Shown in pieces: positions 40,765-49,174 of a stretch of 64,000 bases of DNA. The DNA is from Byssovorax sp. (GTDB lineage: Bacteria > Myxococcota_A > Polyangia > Polyangiales > Polyangiaceae). Position numbers and translations under genes: made by a program. The notes beneath the pieces were generated by a model. It had not been told where the DNA came from and did not search any database. It was given only the letters and a program-made list of their open reading frames with translations. The DNA lies in the NCBI GenBank assembly GCA_025362495.1, contig JANYGI010000176.1:1-64000 (forward strand), written 5' to 3'. Each line of letters starts with the position of its first letter. Within the stretch, counting starts at the first letter, position 1.

Positions 40765-41456
40765 GAGGGTTCTTTCGTGAGGACGTAGCCGACTCCGCGC
40801 ACGGTCTTGATGAGGCGGGGCGAACGTGGGTCGTCTCCGAGCTTCTGGCGAAGGTGAGAGACGTGGACGTCGACGGTGCGCTCGCCGACGGTGACGTCGC
40901 TGCGGCCGGCTTCGGAGAGGAGCGCGTCGCGCGCGACGACGCGGCCCGCGCGGCGGACGAGGGCGACGAGGACGTCGAACTCGATCCCCGTGAGCTCCAC
41001 GGGCTTGCCGGCGACGGTGACGATTCGGCCGGGAACGTCGACAGCGATCTCGCCCGCGACGAGGCGCTCGCCCGTGGCGTCCGGCCGCGCTCGACGGAGC
41101 ACGGCGCGGAGGCGGGCGAGCAGCTCGCGGGGGCTGAAGGGCTTGGCGACGTAGTCGTCGGCCCCGATTTCGAGGCCGACGACCCGATCGGTTTCGTCGC
41201 CTTTGGCGGTGAGCATCACGATGGGGATGTTGCTCTTCGCCCGGATGCGCTTGCAGACCTCGATGCCGTCCATGCCGGGCATCATGACGTCCAGGAGCAC
41301 GGCGTCGAAGGTGCCGCCTTCGAGCGCTGCGAGCCCCTTTCGCCCGTCAGGCGCGACCGTCACGGTGAAGCCGTTCTGGTCGAGGTAGCTCTTCAGGAGC
41401 TCGAAGAGGCGGACGTCGTCGTCGATGAGGAGGATGCGAATGGCCATATCTGCCAT
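40761..41456 (-). CDS. response regulator, OmpR/PhoB type (CpxR-like)
   Basis: 231 residues. The receiver domain has acidic pocket DDD, phospho-acceptor Asp in AVLLDVMMPGMDG, Thr in IVMLTAKG and Lys in VAKPFSPREL. A winged-helix DNA-binding domain begins at about residue 130 (GKPVELTGIEFDVLVAL ... VDVHVSHLRQKLG). Two ATGs (41456, 41447) are possible starts. The gene lies 6 bp after the small secreted protein gene and 4 bp overlapping the kinase, so it is certainly in their operon. Confidence 0.93.
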   Translation of the reverse strand: MADMAIRILLIDDDVRLFELLKSYLDQNGFTVTVAPDGRKGLAALEGGTFDAVLLDVMMPGMDGIEVCKRIRAKSNIPIVMLTAKGDETDRVVGLEIGADDYVAKPFSPRELLARLRAVLRRARPDATGERLVAGEIAVDVPGRIVTVAGKPVELTGIEFDVLVALVRRAGRVVARDALLSEAGRSDVTVGERTVDVHVSHLRQKLGDDPRSPRLIKTVRGVGYVLTKEPS

Positions 41457-41462
41457 TCGAGC

Positions 41463-41660
41463 TTACCAGTCCCAGCGGTCTTCCTGCGAGGAAGGCGGCG
41501 CGGCGGCGGGGGAGCGGGCGGCGTCGACGCAGAGGCGGGCGACGTGGCGCTCCATGGCCGCCCGGCGAGCATGGGCGTGGCAGCTCATGCCGGCGAAGGC
41601 GGAGCCGTAGCCGCCGAGGGTGCCGAGGGCGAGCAGGGCGATGAGCAGGCGTCGTTTCAT
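41463..41660 (-). CDS. small secreted protein in the Cpx-like operon
   Basis: 65 residues: signal peptide MKRRLLIALLALGTLGGYGS, then AFAGMSCHAHARRAAMERHVARLCVDAARS and a Ser/Gln/acidic tail. It has two Cys and several His (CHAHARR, ERHV), suggesting a periplasmic metal- or copper-binding peptide. It has the same direction as the Spy-like gene upstream and sits 6 bp before the response regulator. I know no named family. The coding potential is supported by the signal peptide and the tight spacing, but not by homology. Confidence 0.6.
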   Translation of the reverse strand: MKRRLLIALLALGTLGGYGSAFAGMSCHAHARRAAMERHVARLCVDAARSPAAAPPSSQEDRWDW

Positions 41661-41683
41661 GGTGCGGATCTCCTCGAGAAATT

Positions 41684-41772
41684 CCCAACGTGGGACGGTT
41701 TTCGCCCCAACGTGGGACGGGTTTGGCTTGGCCTTTGGTCGTTGCCGTCGCTGCGAGCTCCCCCAACGTGGG
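41684..41772. repeat. three repeat copies inside the Cpx-like operon
   Basis: CCCAACGTGGG at 41684-41694, 41706-41716 and 41762-41772; the first two are spaced 22 bp and each is followed by ACGG. They fill the 183-bp gap between the Spy-like gene and the small secreted protein, so they will be transcribed as part of the operon mRNA and may form short hairpins there. Confidence 0.75.
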
Positions 41773-41843
41773 ACGGCTCGCGGCCGGAGCGGAGCGGGAG
41801 CGGGGGACGGGCGTGACGCCGCCCCCCGGGCTGGGCGCAGGGC

Positions 41844-42422
41844 TCACATGTCGTACGCGGCGTCGAACCCGCGGCGCCGGGGGGCACCGCGGCGGAAGAA
41901 CCCCGGGCCGTTCTCGATGAGGTCCGCGAGGTCGTTGCGCTGCTTTTCGTCGAGGACGACGTGGATCTTCGCCAGCGCCCCGGTGGAGGCACGCCGCATC
42001 GCTTCGATGGCGGTGTCGTGCCGCGCAAAGAGCTCGCCCAGGAGGACTTCGTCAAAGCCGGGGCTGCGCATCGCCTTGGCGATGTCAGCGCGGCTCCGGC
42101 GCATTTCTGCGCGGTTCTTGGCAGCCTCGTCGCGGACTTCGTGGAAGGCCGCGACGATCACCTTCTCCTGCTCGGGCGTGGCATCGAGCTGCTCGATGAT
42201 TGCGCGGAGAAAGAAGCCGGGACCGCCGCCCCAACCACCCCAGCCGCCGCGTCGGAAGCCGCCCTCGCTGCGCCCGAAGCCGCCCTCGTGATCGCGATGG
42301 CCGCGGAACCGCCCGCCGCCGCAACCTCCACCGCCGTAGCCGTAGCCGTAGCCGCCACGGCCGTGGCGAAGCACCTTGACCAGACCGATGAGGCAAGCCG
42401 TTCCGATGATGATTCCCAGCAT
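41844..42422 (-). CDS. Spy/CpxP-like periplasmic stress or metal-sensor protein
   Basis: 192 residues. N-terminal membrane/signal segment MLGIIIGTACLIGLVKVL, then a Gly/Tyr/Arg/His-rich low-complexity region (GYGYGYGGGGCGGG; HRDHEGGF) and a helical domain with the LTxxQ-like pattern of the family (ATPEQEKVIVAAFHEVRDEA; LIEN). This is the layout of the heavy-metal-resistance/CnrR-like branch of CpxP/Spy proteins, which bind misfolded proteins or metals and feed back on CpxA. It is the first gene of the run to the kinase. The promoter lies in the 113-bp divergent spacer shared with the ceramidase gene. Confidence 0.8.
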   Translation of the reverse strand: MLGIIIGTACLIGLVKVLRHGRGGYGYGYGGGGCGGGRFRGHRDHEGGFGRSEGGFRRGGWGGWGGGPGFFLRAIIEQLDATPEQEKVIVAAFHEVRDEAAKNRAEMRRSRADIAKAMRSPGFDEVLLGELFARHDTAIEAMRRASTGALAKIHVVLDEKQRNDLADLIENGPGFFRRGAPRRRGFDAAYDM

Positions 42423-42535
42423 GATCCGTGATCCTCCGTGGACGCCGTGTCGTGGTGTCCGACGAAGGAGAGATTGCTTCGCGGTTGTGAAGCATCTGCA
42501 CGGACTCGTGTGAAGTTCGGTTAACCTCGGTCGCT

Positions 42536-44533
42536 GTGTCGCCCCCTATCTTTTCCATTGCGCGTCCGGCCTCTGCGCCCATTCCCGAGAGTGGTGTGCT
42601 CCGCGCGGGCGCTGCATTCCACGACATCACCCCGGCCCTCGGCGGCCACCTCGCGGGGTTCGGAGCGATCCGATCCGAGGTCTCGAGGCGGGTATGGGGG
42701 CGCCTCTTCGCGACGGCGCTGGTCCTTGACGATGGGGCGGGTGGGCGCGTGGCGCTCGTCGCGATCGATTTTCATGCCGGCACCCGCTATCTGGCGGAGC
42801 TCGTCGCGAACGAGCTCGGGCCAGAGATCGGGATCGGGATCGACCGCTTGTTCCTGGCGGGAACACACACGCACTCGGGGCCGGGCCATGTGTACGGCAA
42901 TACGCTGTATGACCGGATGGCGGCTGGAGGGCAGGGGCTGGACCGGACTGGGGCCGAGCGGATCGCGCAGGGGATTGCGGCCGCGGTGCGGGAGGCGACG
43001 GCGGAGCTCCGACCGGCCAACGTGGGACACGGCGTCGCTCGGCGCTGGGGCTACTCGCAGAACCGGAGCCTTCGCGCATTCACGAATGACGGCGCGCGGC
43101 CGGAGAGGTTCGCCCGCACCCACGTTCGGGTCGAAGAACTTCCCGCGGGGCTCAGCGAGGAAGGGCTCGCCGTCGATCCGCGGGTGCAGGTGATCTGGGC
43201 CGAGGATCTCGCGGGAGCGCCGATCGGGGCCTTCGCGACCTTCGCGGCGCACGGGACAGCGATCCCGGCGGGCCAGGCGACGCTCTCCGCCGATTGGTGC
43301 GGGTGCGCGGTGCGCGCGGCCCAGGATCGAATCGAGCGGGCGCCCGGGTACTGGCCCACGGCGACGCGGCGGCGACGCATCCCGATCGGTCTCGCGGCAG
43401 GGGCGATGGGCGATGTCGATGTCGATCTGCCGGGCCTCGACATCGCCGGTATCGTCGCCCTTCAGGGGACGGCCCTCGCGGCGCGGGTCGGAGAAGCCGT
43501 GGGCGAGACGCTGGAGCGGGCAATCGCGAACGCGCGGACCGCGCTCGACACCAAGCTATCGATCGTGACGCGGTTCGCCGAGCCAGAGCCGGCCGGGGCG
43601 TGGCTCGAAGATGGGAGGAGGTTGGCGCCCTATCCCGCGTTTGGAATTCCTGCGCTCGGGGGCTCCGAGCTCGGGCGGAATTTCGCGCTCGACGCCGATG
43701 TTCTCGCGTCGTCGCTCAACCTGGAGAGCCGGCGAGGAGACTATCGTCCCGAGGATCCGCACGCCCCGAAGCTGACGTTCGAGAGCGCGATTGTCGAGGT
43801 CTTCACGGGGCGCCCTGCTCCGGTGTTGCCGATCCGCCTGGTGACGATCGAGGGCGCGTATCGAACCTTGCAGCTCGCGGGGTTGCCCGGGGAGCCGACC
43901 ACGCTGTTCGCCGCGAGGATGGAGCGTATGCTGCTGGATCGCGGCGCAACGTCGGTGATGATCGCCGGCGTGACCGGCGACTATGCCGGGTACTTCACGA
44001 CCGGGAGAGAGTACGACCGGCAGCATTACGAAGGGGCCTCGACGATCTGGGGGCGCTGTACCGGCGATTGGTTGATCGAGGAGGTCCGGGCTCTCGCAGC
44101 GGGGAACGTGGCGCCTGCAGCTGGCGAAGCATTCTTCGAAGCGGAAGGTGAATATCGGGGCGCTGGCTCGATCCAGGGGCGCGCGACCCAGCGAGCGACC
44201 CGACCCACGTTGACTTTCTCCGACGGGGAGCTGTGCGGCGTCTGGAGCGCCCCGAGCGGGGTATTGCCACCATTCGGGCCCGACCCCTGGATCTTGGTCG
44301 AGGAGCTCGACGGCAGTCAGTGGGTGCCTGTGATCCTCGGGAGCACTCCGGTGTCGGACCAGACGCGCGCGATGTTCGTGGAGCGCGGCCTGGAAGGCGA
44401 GAAGGCGATCTGGCAGTTTCGCTACGCTGTTCCCGCCGTGCTCCGGGGAAGGACGCTTCGATTCCGTCTGACCGCGCTGGGCTTCGCGCTGGCCGGCGAA
44501 GACGCCGCATCGGAGGCGGTACGCGTGGACTGA
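42536..44533 (+). CDS. neutral ceramidase homologue
   Basis: 665 residues from a GTG start. The N-terminal catalytic part has the neutral/alkaline ceramidase hallmarks: RAGAAFHDITPALGG, VALVAIDFHAG and the zinc-site segment LAGTHTHSGPGH (His-x-His), then FATFAAHGTAIP and QHYEGASTIWG. A roughly 150-residue C-terminal beta domain follows (FEAEGEYRGAGSIQGRATQ). Ceramidases cleave the amide of ceramide, giving sphingosine and fatty acid; sphingolipids occur in several myxobacteria. No signal peptide is obvious, unlike secreted relatives, so it may be intracellular. Confidence 0.88.
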   Translation: MSPPIFSIARPASAPIPESGVLRAGAAFHDITPALGGHLAGFGAIRSEVSRRVWGRLFATALVLDDGAGGRVALVAIDFHAGTRYLAELVANELGPEIGIGIDRLFLAGTHTHSGPGHVYGNTLYDRMAAGGQGLDRTGAERIAQGIAAAVREATAELRPANVGHGVARRWGYSQNRSLRAFTNDGARPERFARTHVRVEELPAGLSEEGLAVDPRVQVIWAEDLAGAPIGAFATFAAHGTAIPAGQATLSADWCGCAVRAAQDRIERAPGYWPTATRRRRIPIGLAAGAMGDVDVDLPGLDIAGIVALQGTALAARVGEAVGETLERAIANARTALDTKLSIVTRFAEPEPAGAWLEDGRRLAPYPAFGIPALGGSELGRNFALDADVLASSLNLESRRGDYRPEDPHAPKLTFESAIVEVFTGRPAPVLPIRLVTIEGAYRTLQLAGLPGEPTTLFAARMERMLLDRGATSVMIAGVTGDYAGYFTTGREYDRQHYEGASTIWGRCTGDWLIEEVRALAAGNVAPAAGEAFFEAEGEYRGAGSIQGRATQRATRPTLTFSDGELCGVWSAPSGVLPPFGPDPWILVEELDGSQWVPVILGSTPVSDQTRAMFVERGLEGEKAIWQFRYAVPAVLRGRTLRFRLTALGFALAGEDAASEAVRVD

Positions 44534-44916
44534 ACGTGGCCTGCGGCGTTGCCGCCTGCGCGCCTGCGGCGAGCGATATCGCCGACGACCACGCGAACCG
44601 ACGCGAACCGACCCACGTTGAAAGGGTGGACCGGGACCAATCGCGAACTGGGCGCACCCACCTTCGGTCGAGAAGGTCTCTCTGTTGACCACTTCGGGCA
44701 CTTCGGGCAGTGACCCACGACCCACGTTGGGCCCGGTCGCCCGGTCGCCTCGTTTCCACTCGACGAAGCCACCGCTCCCCGCTGTCTCGCTCGGGAGCAC
44801 CCACGGTCTGGCGGCCGCCAGGCGCCGACATGACGGCGCCACGCTCTCGGGCCGCGAACTCCACCAGATTCGTCGCGCCCGCGCGAAGGCACGAGATCTG
44901 TATCGCCCGACCGATC
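44534..44916. repeat. intergenic with repeat copies upstream of the RAYT gene
   Basis: The 383-bp gap holds CCCACGTTG at 44612-44620 and CCCACGTTGGG at 44721-44731, the latter preceded by a partial CCCACGA at 44713. It also carries a tandem CACTTCGGG (44690-44706) that reappears next to the repeats near 62.9 kb. No other gene is recognised. The proximity to the Y1-type transposase-like gene suggests a link. Confidence 0.65.
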
Positions 44917-45861
44917 ATGAGCCTACCGCGCCTCATCACCCCTGGAACGACGTATCTCCTGACCCGGCGCGCCTTGCGCCGTCATCTGCTGTTCCGACCG
45001 GATGCCGAGATCACGCAGCTCGTCAAGTATGCGCTCGTCGTGTCGGCTCATCGCTACGGCATCCAGGTGCACGCATTCTGCGCGATGTCCACGCACTTTC
45101 ACATCGTCGTGACTGACGTCAACGGAGTATTGCCGAGCTTCCTGAGCAGCTTTCACCGCCTTGTCGCCCTCGGAACCAAGGTACTTCGGGCCTGGGAAGG
45201 GCCGGTATGGGGACACGAGGCGACCAGCGTGGTGAGCCTCTTGACGCGCGAGGCCGTTATCGAAAAAATCGCCTACACCCTGGCAAATCCAGTAATCGCG
45301 GGCCTGGTCGATCGCGCGAGCGACTGGCCTGGCGCAAAAGTCCTGGTCGAGGAGATCGGCCGCGGAAACGTGCGGGCGGCGCGTCCCACCGTCTACTTCG
45401 ATCCCGCAAACCCTGCTTGGCCCGAGGAGGTCGCGCTGCGGATCTCCCTCCCTCCGTGCGTTGAAGCGAGCCGGGCCGGCGCATTTCGAGGCCAGATTGC
45501 TGCGGAGATCGAGCGCGTGGAAACGAACGCTCGCGCGGAGAGGACGCAGCGCGGCGCGCTCGTGCTCGGGGCCACGCGCGCCGCGACGGTATCCTGCCTC
45601 GATCGTGCCACCAGCATCGAACCGAGCGGCACGCGCAATCCCACGTTCGCGGTTGGCCGCGACAACGGTGACGCCTGGCGAGGTGCAGCCGGCGTGGTGC
45701 GCGCATTCCGTCGGGCCTATCGTTCCGCGCTCGATCGGTGGCGCAGCGGAGTTCGAAGTGTCGTGTTCCCGGCCGGAACCTGGTGGATGCGCGTACTCCA
45801 TGCCGTCGCCGTGAGCGTGGCGGACCCGATGTCGCAGGAGCGGCCCAGCACGGCGGGCTAA
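44917..45861 (+). CDS. REP-associated tyrosine (Y1/HUH) transposase-like protein
   Basis: 314 residues. The N-terminal 180 residues match Y1 transposases of the RAYT group: PGTTYLLTRRALRRHLLFRPD, the HUH pair in MSTHFHIVVTDVNG and the candidate nucleophile Tyr in IAYTLANPVIAGLVDRASDWPG. The remaining 130 residues are an extension without clear homology. RAYTs nick single-stranded DNA and are associated with short palindromic repeats they can mobilise. No insertion-sequence ends flank the gene; it appears to be a domesticated single gene. Core repeats similar to REP hairpins lie on both sides within a few kb. The ATG at 44917 is chosen because homologues start at PRLITPGTTY. Confidence 0.8.
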   Translation: MSLPRLITPGTTYLLTRRALRRHLLFRPDAEITQLVKYALVVSAHRYGIQVHAFCAMSTHFHIVVTDVNGVLPSFLSSFHRLVALGTKVLRAWEGPVWGHEATSVVSLLTREAVIEKIAYTLANPVIAGLVDRASDWPGAKVLVEEIGRGNVRAARPTVYFDPANPAWPEEVALRISLPPCVEASRAGAFRGQIAAEIERVETNARAERTQRGALVLGATRAATVSCLDRATSIEPSGTRNPTFAVGRDNGDAWRGAAGVVRAFRRAYRSALDRWRSGVRSVVFPAGTWWMRVLHAVAVSVADPMSQERPSTAG

Positions 45862-45947
45862 TCGCAGCTCGCCGCCGACCAGCGCTTGAACACCCCACGG
45901 GAGATTGGTGGCCCGCGCGGCTCTCGCGTCGATTCGACGCCTCCGCC

Positions 45948-46529
45948 TCAAAAGGCTGCTCGCTCGATCTCGCGCCGCCGAAAACACCCGGTCACGTGGT
46001 CGTTCACCATCCCCGTCGCCTGCATGAACGCATAGCAGATGGTCGAGCCCACGAATTTGAACCCGCGTTGCGACAGGGCCTTGCTCATCGCGTCGGAGGC
46101 TGGTGTTTTCGCAGGTACCTCTCCTCGCACGGCGGGCGAGCCCTCCCTCGGAACGTGCTGCTGCACGAGGCCCCGCAGAAAGGAGTCGAAAGTACCGGAC
46201 TCCTGCACTTCGAGGAACGCCCGCGCGTTACCGATCGTCGCCAGCACCTTGAGCCGATTCCGGATGATCCCGGGGTTGGCGAGCAGTGCTGCCACCTCGG
46301 TGTCTCCGTATCGCGCTATCTTCTCGGCGTCGAACCCATCGAACGCCAGCCGGTAGGATTCGCGCTTGCGGAGCACGGTGATCCAGCTGAGGCCGGCCTG
46401 GGCGCCCTCGAGGATGAGCATCTCGAAGAGCTGTCGATCGTCGTGGAGTGGTACGCCCCACTCGCGATCATGGTACTCGACATAAAGCGGCTCGGTCCCC
46501 GCCCAGTGGCATCGTCGAAGCGGCTTCAT
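45948..46529 (-). CDS. tag: DNA-3-methyladenine glycosylase I
   Basis: 193 residues, close to the E. coli Tag length and sequence: EYHDREWGVP, FEMLILEGAQAGLSWITVL, GIIRNRLKVLATIGNARAFL, RGFKFVGSTICYAFMQATGMVNDH. The zinc ligands (Cys in RRCHWAG, His in EYHD, His and Cys in NDHVTGC) are present. It removes 3-methyladenine from alkylated DNA. The ATG (46527-46529) overlaps the stop of the secreted Cys-rich remnant upstream (TGATG), so the two were translated together. Confidence 0.95.
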   Translation of the reverse strand: MKPLRRCHWAGTEPLYVEYHDREWGVPLHDDRQLFEMLILEGAQAGLSWITVLRKRESYRLAFDGFDAEKIARYGDTEVAALLANPGIIRNRLKVLATIGNARAFLEVQESGTFDSFLRGLVQQHVPREGSPAVRGEVPAKTPASDAMSKALSQRGFKFVGSTICYAFMQATGMVNDHVTGCFRRREIERAAF

Positions 46530-47190
46530 CAGAACGCGAGATCGACAGCCGTGTCCGCTCCTGCGGAGAACGGTGCGGCCTCGAAATCCATCCCCGACAC
46601 GGTGGCCGGGCTGTCGAACTGGCACCTTCCCGTCGAGTCTGGAAGGCACATGCACTGATCCGCACTGCATCCTTTCGCCGCTGTCCAGAGCCTGGCCGAG
46701 ATGGTGAGCTCGCCTCTCGGCGCGCTTTCGACCAGGCATATGTCGGCGCAGGTCGCATCGTTGAAGCAGCCCGCGGGCATCGCCCTCGCGGTGAAGATCG
46801 AACCTTGCCACGTCACGTTCAGGCTACCTTCCCGCGCGAGGTGGAAGACCGCGGAAATGGCGCCGTCGACGGCGCAGGCGCAAGAGGTCGGCTGAAGCGC
46901 CGCGCACGTGGGGCCGCAAGAACCACTGCTGGAGCGCAGGCCAGCTCCGCTGGGGTCGCTGATCGAGAAGGGATCCCCGGAGCACCTGCACCACCGACGC
47001 GGTAGTACGGTGCTTCATGGGTGTTGATGAAATGCAGCGGGATCGGAGCCCAGGCGGGCATGACCGCCGGCAGAAACGTAGAACGGTCGGTTGCACCGTC
47101 GGTGCCGCTGGCGCCGCTGGCGGCGACCTCGGGGCTACGGCCCGCGAGCGGGAGCACGCCGCGGCTCAGGAGAACGGCGAAGAGGCGCAT
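46529..47190 (-). pseudogene. frameshifted secreted Cys-rich protein
   Basis: A signal-like start (MRLFAVLLSRGVLPLAG, ATG at 47188-47190) continues in one frame to about HEAPYYRVGGAGAPG. The coding-like text then goes on in another frame, GDPFSISDPSGAGLRSS, CGPTCAALQPTSCACAVDG, CFNDATCADICLVESAPRG, CSADQCMCLPDSTGRC, to the TGA at 46529. One extra G in the four-base run at 46975-46978 would restore one frame of about 220 residues. It is therefore either a decaying gene or a base missed in the sequence. The intact protein would be a small surface protein with many disulfides, of unknown function. Confidence 0.5.
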
Positions 47191-47234
47191 CGCGCGAGTC
47201 TAGCCCAAGCGGCGGCGAAAGTGGACGAGACCCT

Positions 47235-47317
47235 CCCACGTTCGGGTTTCCCTCGCGGCCGCGCGGCGCGAGACCCGAACCCTCCCACGTTGGGGTTGAA
47301 ACCCTCCCACGTTCGGG
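47235..47317. repeat. three repeat copies 5' of the Cys-rich remnant and 3' of the ABC operon
   Basis: CCCACGTTCGGG (47235-47246), CCCACGTTGGGG (47284-47295) and CCCACGTTCGGG (47306-47317), the last two 22 bp apart. The 33 bp from 47284 match 31 of 33 positions of the reverse complement of 62961-62993, a locus 15.7 kb away. A further copy, CCCACGTTG at 47475-47483, is inside the ABC ATPase gene. Confidence 0.75.
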
Positions 47318-47328
47318 TTCCCCGAGCC

Positions 47329-48363
47329 TCACCGTGGGATCCGCTTCGTCGTCCGCGGATCAAAAAAAAGAACCCGCTCCAGCGCCAGCCGGGCCCACGC
47401 CTCGGCACCCGAGCGCGGGATGAAGTCGGCACTCGCGTGCCCGATCACCCGCTCCCCCGCGATCTCGAGAGTCACCCACGTTGAGGCACCCATCGGCTCC
47501 GCCACATAAACCCGCCCCCGCATCCCCCCCTCCGGCACCTCCCCCCCTCCCACGAAAACATCCTCCGGCCGCACCCCCACCACCACCTCCCGCCCCCCGA
47601 TCATCCCTTCCGGGATCCTCACCGTCCCCGCCCGCACCAGGTTGATTCGCGGCGATCCAATGAACCCCGCGACGAACATGTTCGCCGGCCGCTTGTAAAC
47701 CTCCCTCGGCGGAGCCACCTGCTGCACCACCCCGCTCTCCAGCACCACCATCTGATCCGACATGGTCAGCGCCTCGACCTGATCATGCGTCACATACAGA
47801 TACGTGGAGTCCCCCTCCTCGTGCAGCCTCTTTATCTCCCCGCGCATCAGCTCTCGCAACGAAGGATCCAGATTCGACAGGGGCTCATCGAACAAGCAGA
47901 GCTTCGTCCGTCGCACCAGCGCCCGCCCCAGCGCCACCCGCTGCCGCTGCCCCCCCGACAGATCCCGCGGCTTCCGGTCCAGGAACCGATCGATCTCCAG
48001 CCGCGCAGCGATCTCCCGCACCCGCGCGTCGATCTCCCCCTTGCCCACGCCCGCCACCTGCAGCGGAAACGCGATGTTCCGGTACACGTCGAGGTGCGGA
48101 TAGAGCGCATAGCTCTGGAACACCATCGCCGCGCCGCGCTCCTTCGGCGACCGATCATTGACAATCTCCCCGTTGAGCAAGATCTCCCCCGCCGTCGGCC
48201 GCTCGAACCCGGCCACCAGGTTCAGGATCGTCGACTTCCCGCACCCGCTCGGCCCGACCAGCGTGTAGAACGCCCCCGCCGGCACCTCGAGGTTGATGTC
48301 GCGCAGCACCGGCGCCCCGCGCGAGAACGACTTCTGGATCCCCGTCAGGCGCACCGAGATCAC
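47329..48363 (-). CDS. sugar ABC transporter ATP-binding protein (MalK/UgpC type)
   Basis: 344 residues: Walker A GPSGCGKST, Q-loop VFQSYALYPHLDVYRN, signature LSGGQRQRVALGRAL, Walker B LCLFDEPLSNLD, switch His in THDQ, and a C-terminal OB-fold domain (GVRPEDVFVGGGEV) that carries regulation in MalK. It is the last gene of the four-gene importer operon, 4 bp after the permease. The domain typical of MalK-type maltose/trehalose importers is intact. The coding strand of its C-terminal part is very Gly/Val-rich, so this region is G-rich on the minus strand. Confidence 0.92.
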   Translation of the reverse strand: MISVRLTGIQKSFSRGAPVLRDINLEVPAGAFYTLVGPSGCGKSTILNLVAGFERPTAGEILLNGEIVNDRSPKERGAAMVFQSYALYPHLDVYRNIAFPLQVAGVGKGEIDARVREIAARLEIDRFLDRKPRDLSGGQRQRVALGRALVRRTKLCLFDEPLSNLDPSLRELMRGEIKRLHEEGDSTYLYVTHDQVEALTMSDQMVVLESGVVQQVAPPREVYKRPANMFVAGFIGSPRINLVRAGTVRIPEGMIGGREVVVGVRPEDVFVGGGEVPEGGMRGRVYVAEPMGASTWVTLEIAGERVIGHASADFIPRSGAEAWARLALERVLFFDPRTTKRIPR

Positions 48364-48367
48364 GCGC

Positions 48368-49174
48368 TCACCGCTTCTCCGCCGAGGTGGTGATCCCCGA
48401 GACGATCCAGCGCTGAAAGATCAGCGCCACCAGGATCACCGGGAGCATCGCGATAACAGACGCCGCCGCGATCTCCCCCCACGGCTCCTTGTGGTCGCCG
48501 CCGAAGAGCCCGATCGCGACAGGCACCGTCCGCGCGCGCGCCGACGACGTCAGCGCCAGCGCATAGAGGAACTCGTTCCACGACGAGATGAAGAGCAGGA
48601 TGGCCGTCGTCCCGAGCCCCGGCGCCGCGAGCGGCAACATGATCCGTCGAAAGGCCTGGAACGGAGAGCACCCGTCGATGATCGCCGCCCGGTAAATCTC
48701 GTCCGGAATCGCCCGGAAGAAGCCGGTCAGGATCCACACCGCCATCGGCAGCGCGAACGTGGTGTACGGCAGAACCAGACCGAGCAAGTGATCGCGGAGC
48801 CCGAGCGCGCGCACCGCGAGATAAAGAGGGCTCACCACCGCGACCCCGGGAAACATCGACGCGAGCAGCGCCATCCCGAGGAAGAAGCTCCGGCCTCGCA
48901 GCTCGAGCTTGGCGAGCGCAAAGGCCGCCGTCGCGCCGAAGAACAGGCTGGTGACCGTCGTCGCCGACGCGACGATGAAGCTGTTGAGCACGCTCCGCGC
49001 AAACGGACGACCCGTGAGCACGCTGCGGTAGCTCTCGAGCGTGAGCGATCGCGGGAAATCGAGACTCGTGAGATCCCCCTCGGGTCGGAGCGACGTCAGC
49101 ACCTGCCAGAGAAATGGCCCCGCGCAGAAGAGCACCACGACTGCGACGGCGAGCGCGAGGCCAAGCCGCTTCAT
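48368..49174 (-). CDS. carbohydrate ABC transporter permease (MalG type)
   Basis: 268 residues with six hydrophobic helices and the cytoplasmic EAA loop that docks on the ATPase (DEIYRAAIIDGCSPFQAFRRIMLPLAAPG). The N-terminal helix begins at residue 5. Its ATG overlaps the TGA of the MalF-type gene (ATGA), showing translational coupling. Confidence 0.92.
   Translation of the reverse strand: MKRLGLALAVAVVVLFCAGPFLWQVLTSLRPEGDLTSLDFPRSLTLESYRSVLTGRPFARSVLNSFIVASATTVTSLFFGATAAFALAKLELRGRSFFLGMALLASMFPGVAVVSPLYLAVRALGLRDHLLGLVLPYTTFALPMAVWILTGFFRAIPDEIYRAAIIDGCSPFQAFRRIMLPLAAPGLGTTAILLFISSWNEFLYALALTSSARARTVPVAIGLFGGDHKEPWGEIAAASVIAMLPVILVALIFQRWIVSGITTSAEKR

Noticed and set aside
45862-45947. 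Insertion-sequence ends flanking the RAYT gene
   Set aside because: No matching terminal repeats or target duplications found on either side; the gene looks like a single domesticated locus.
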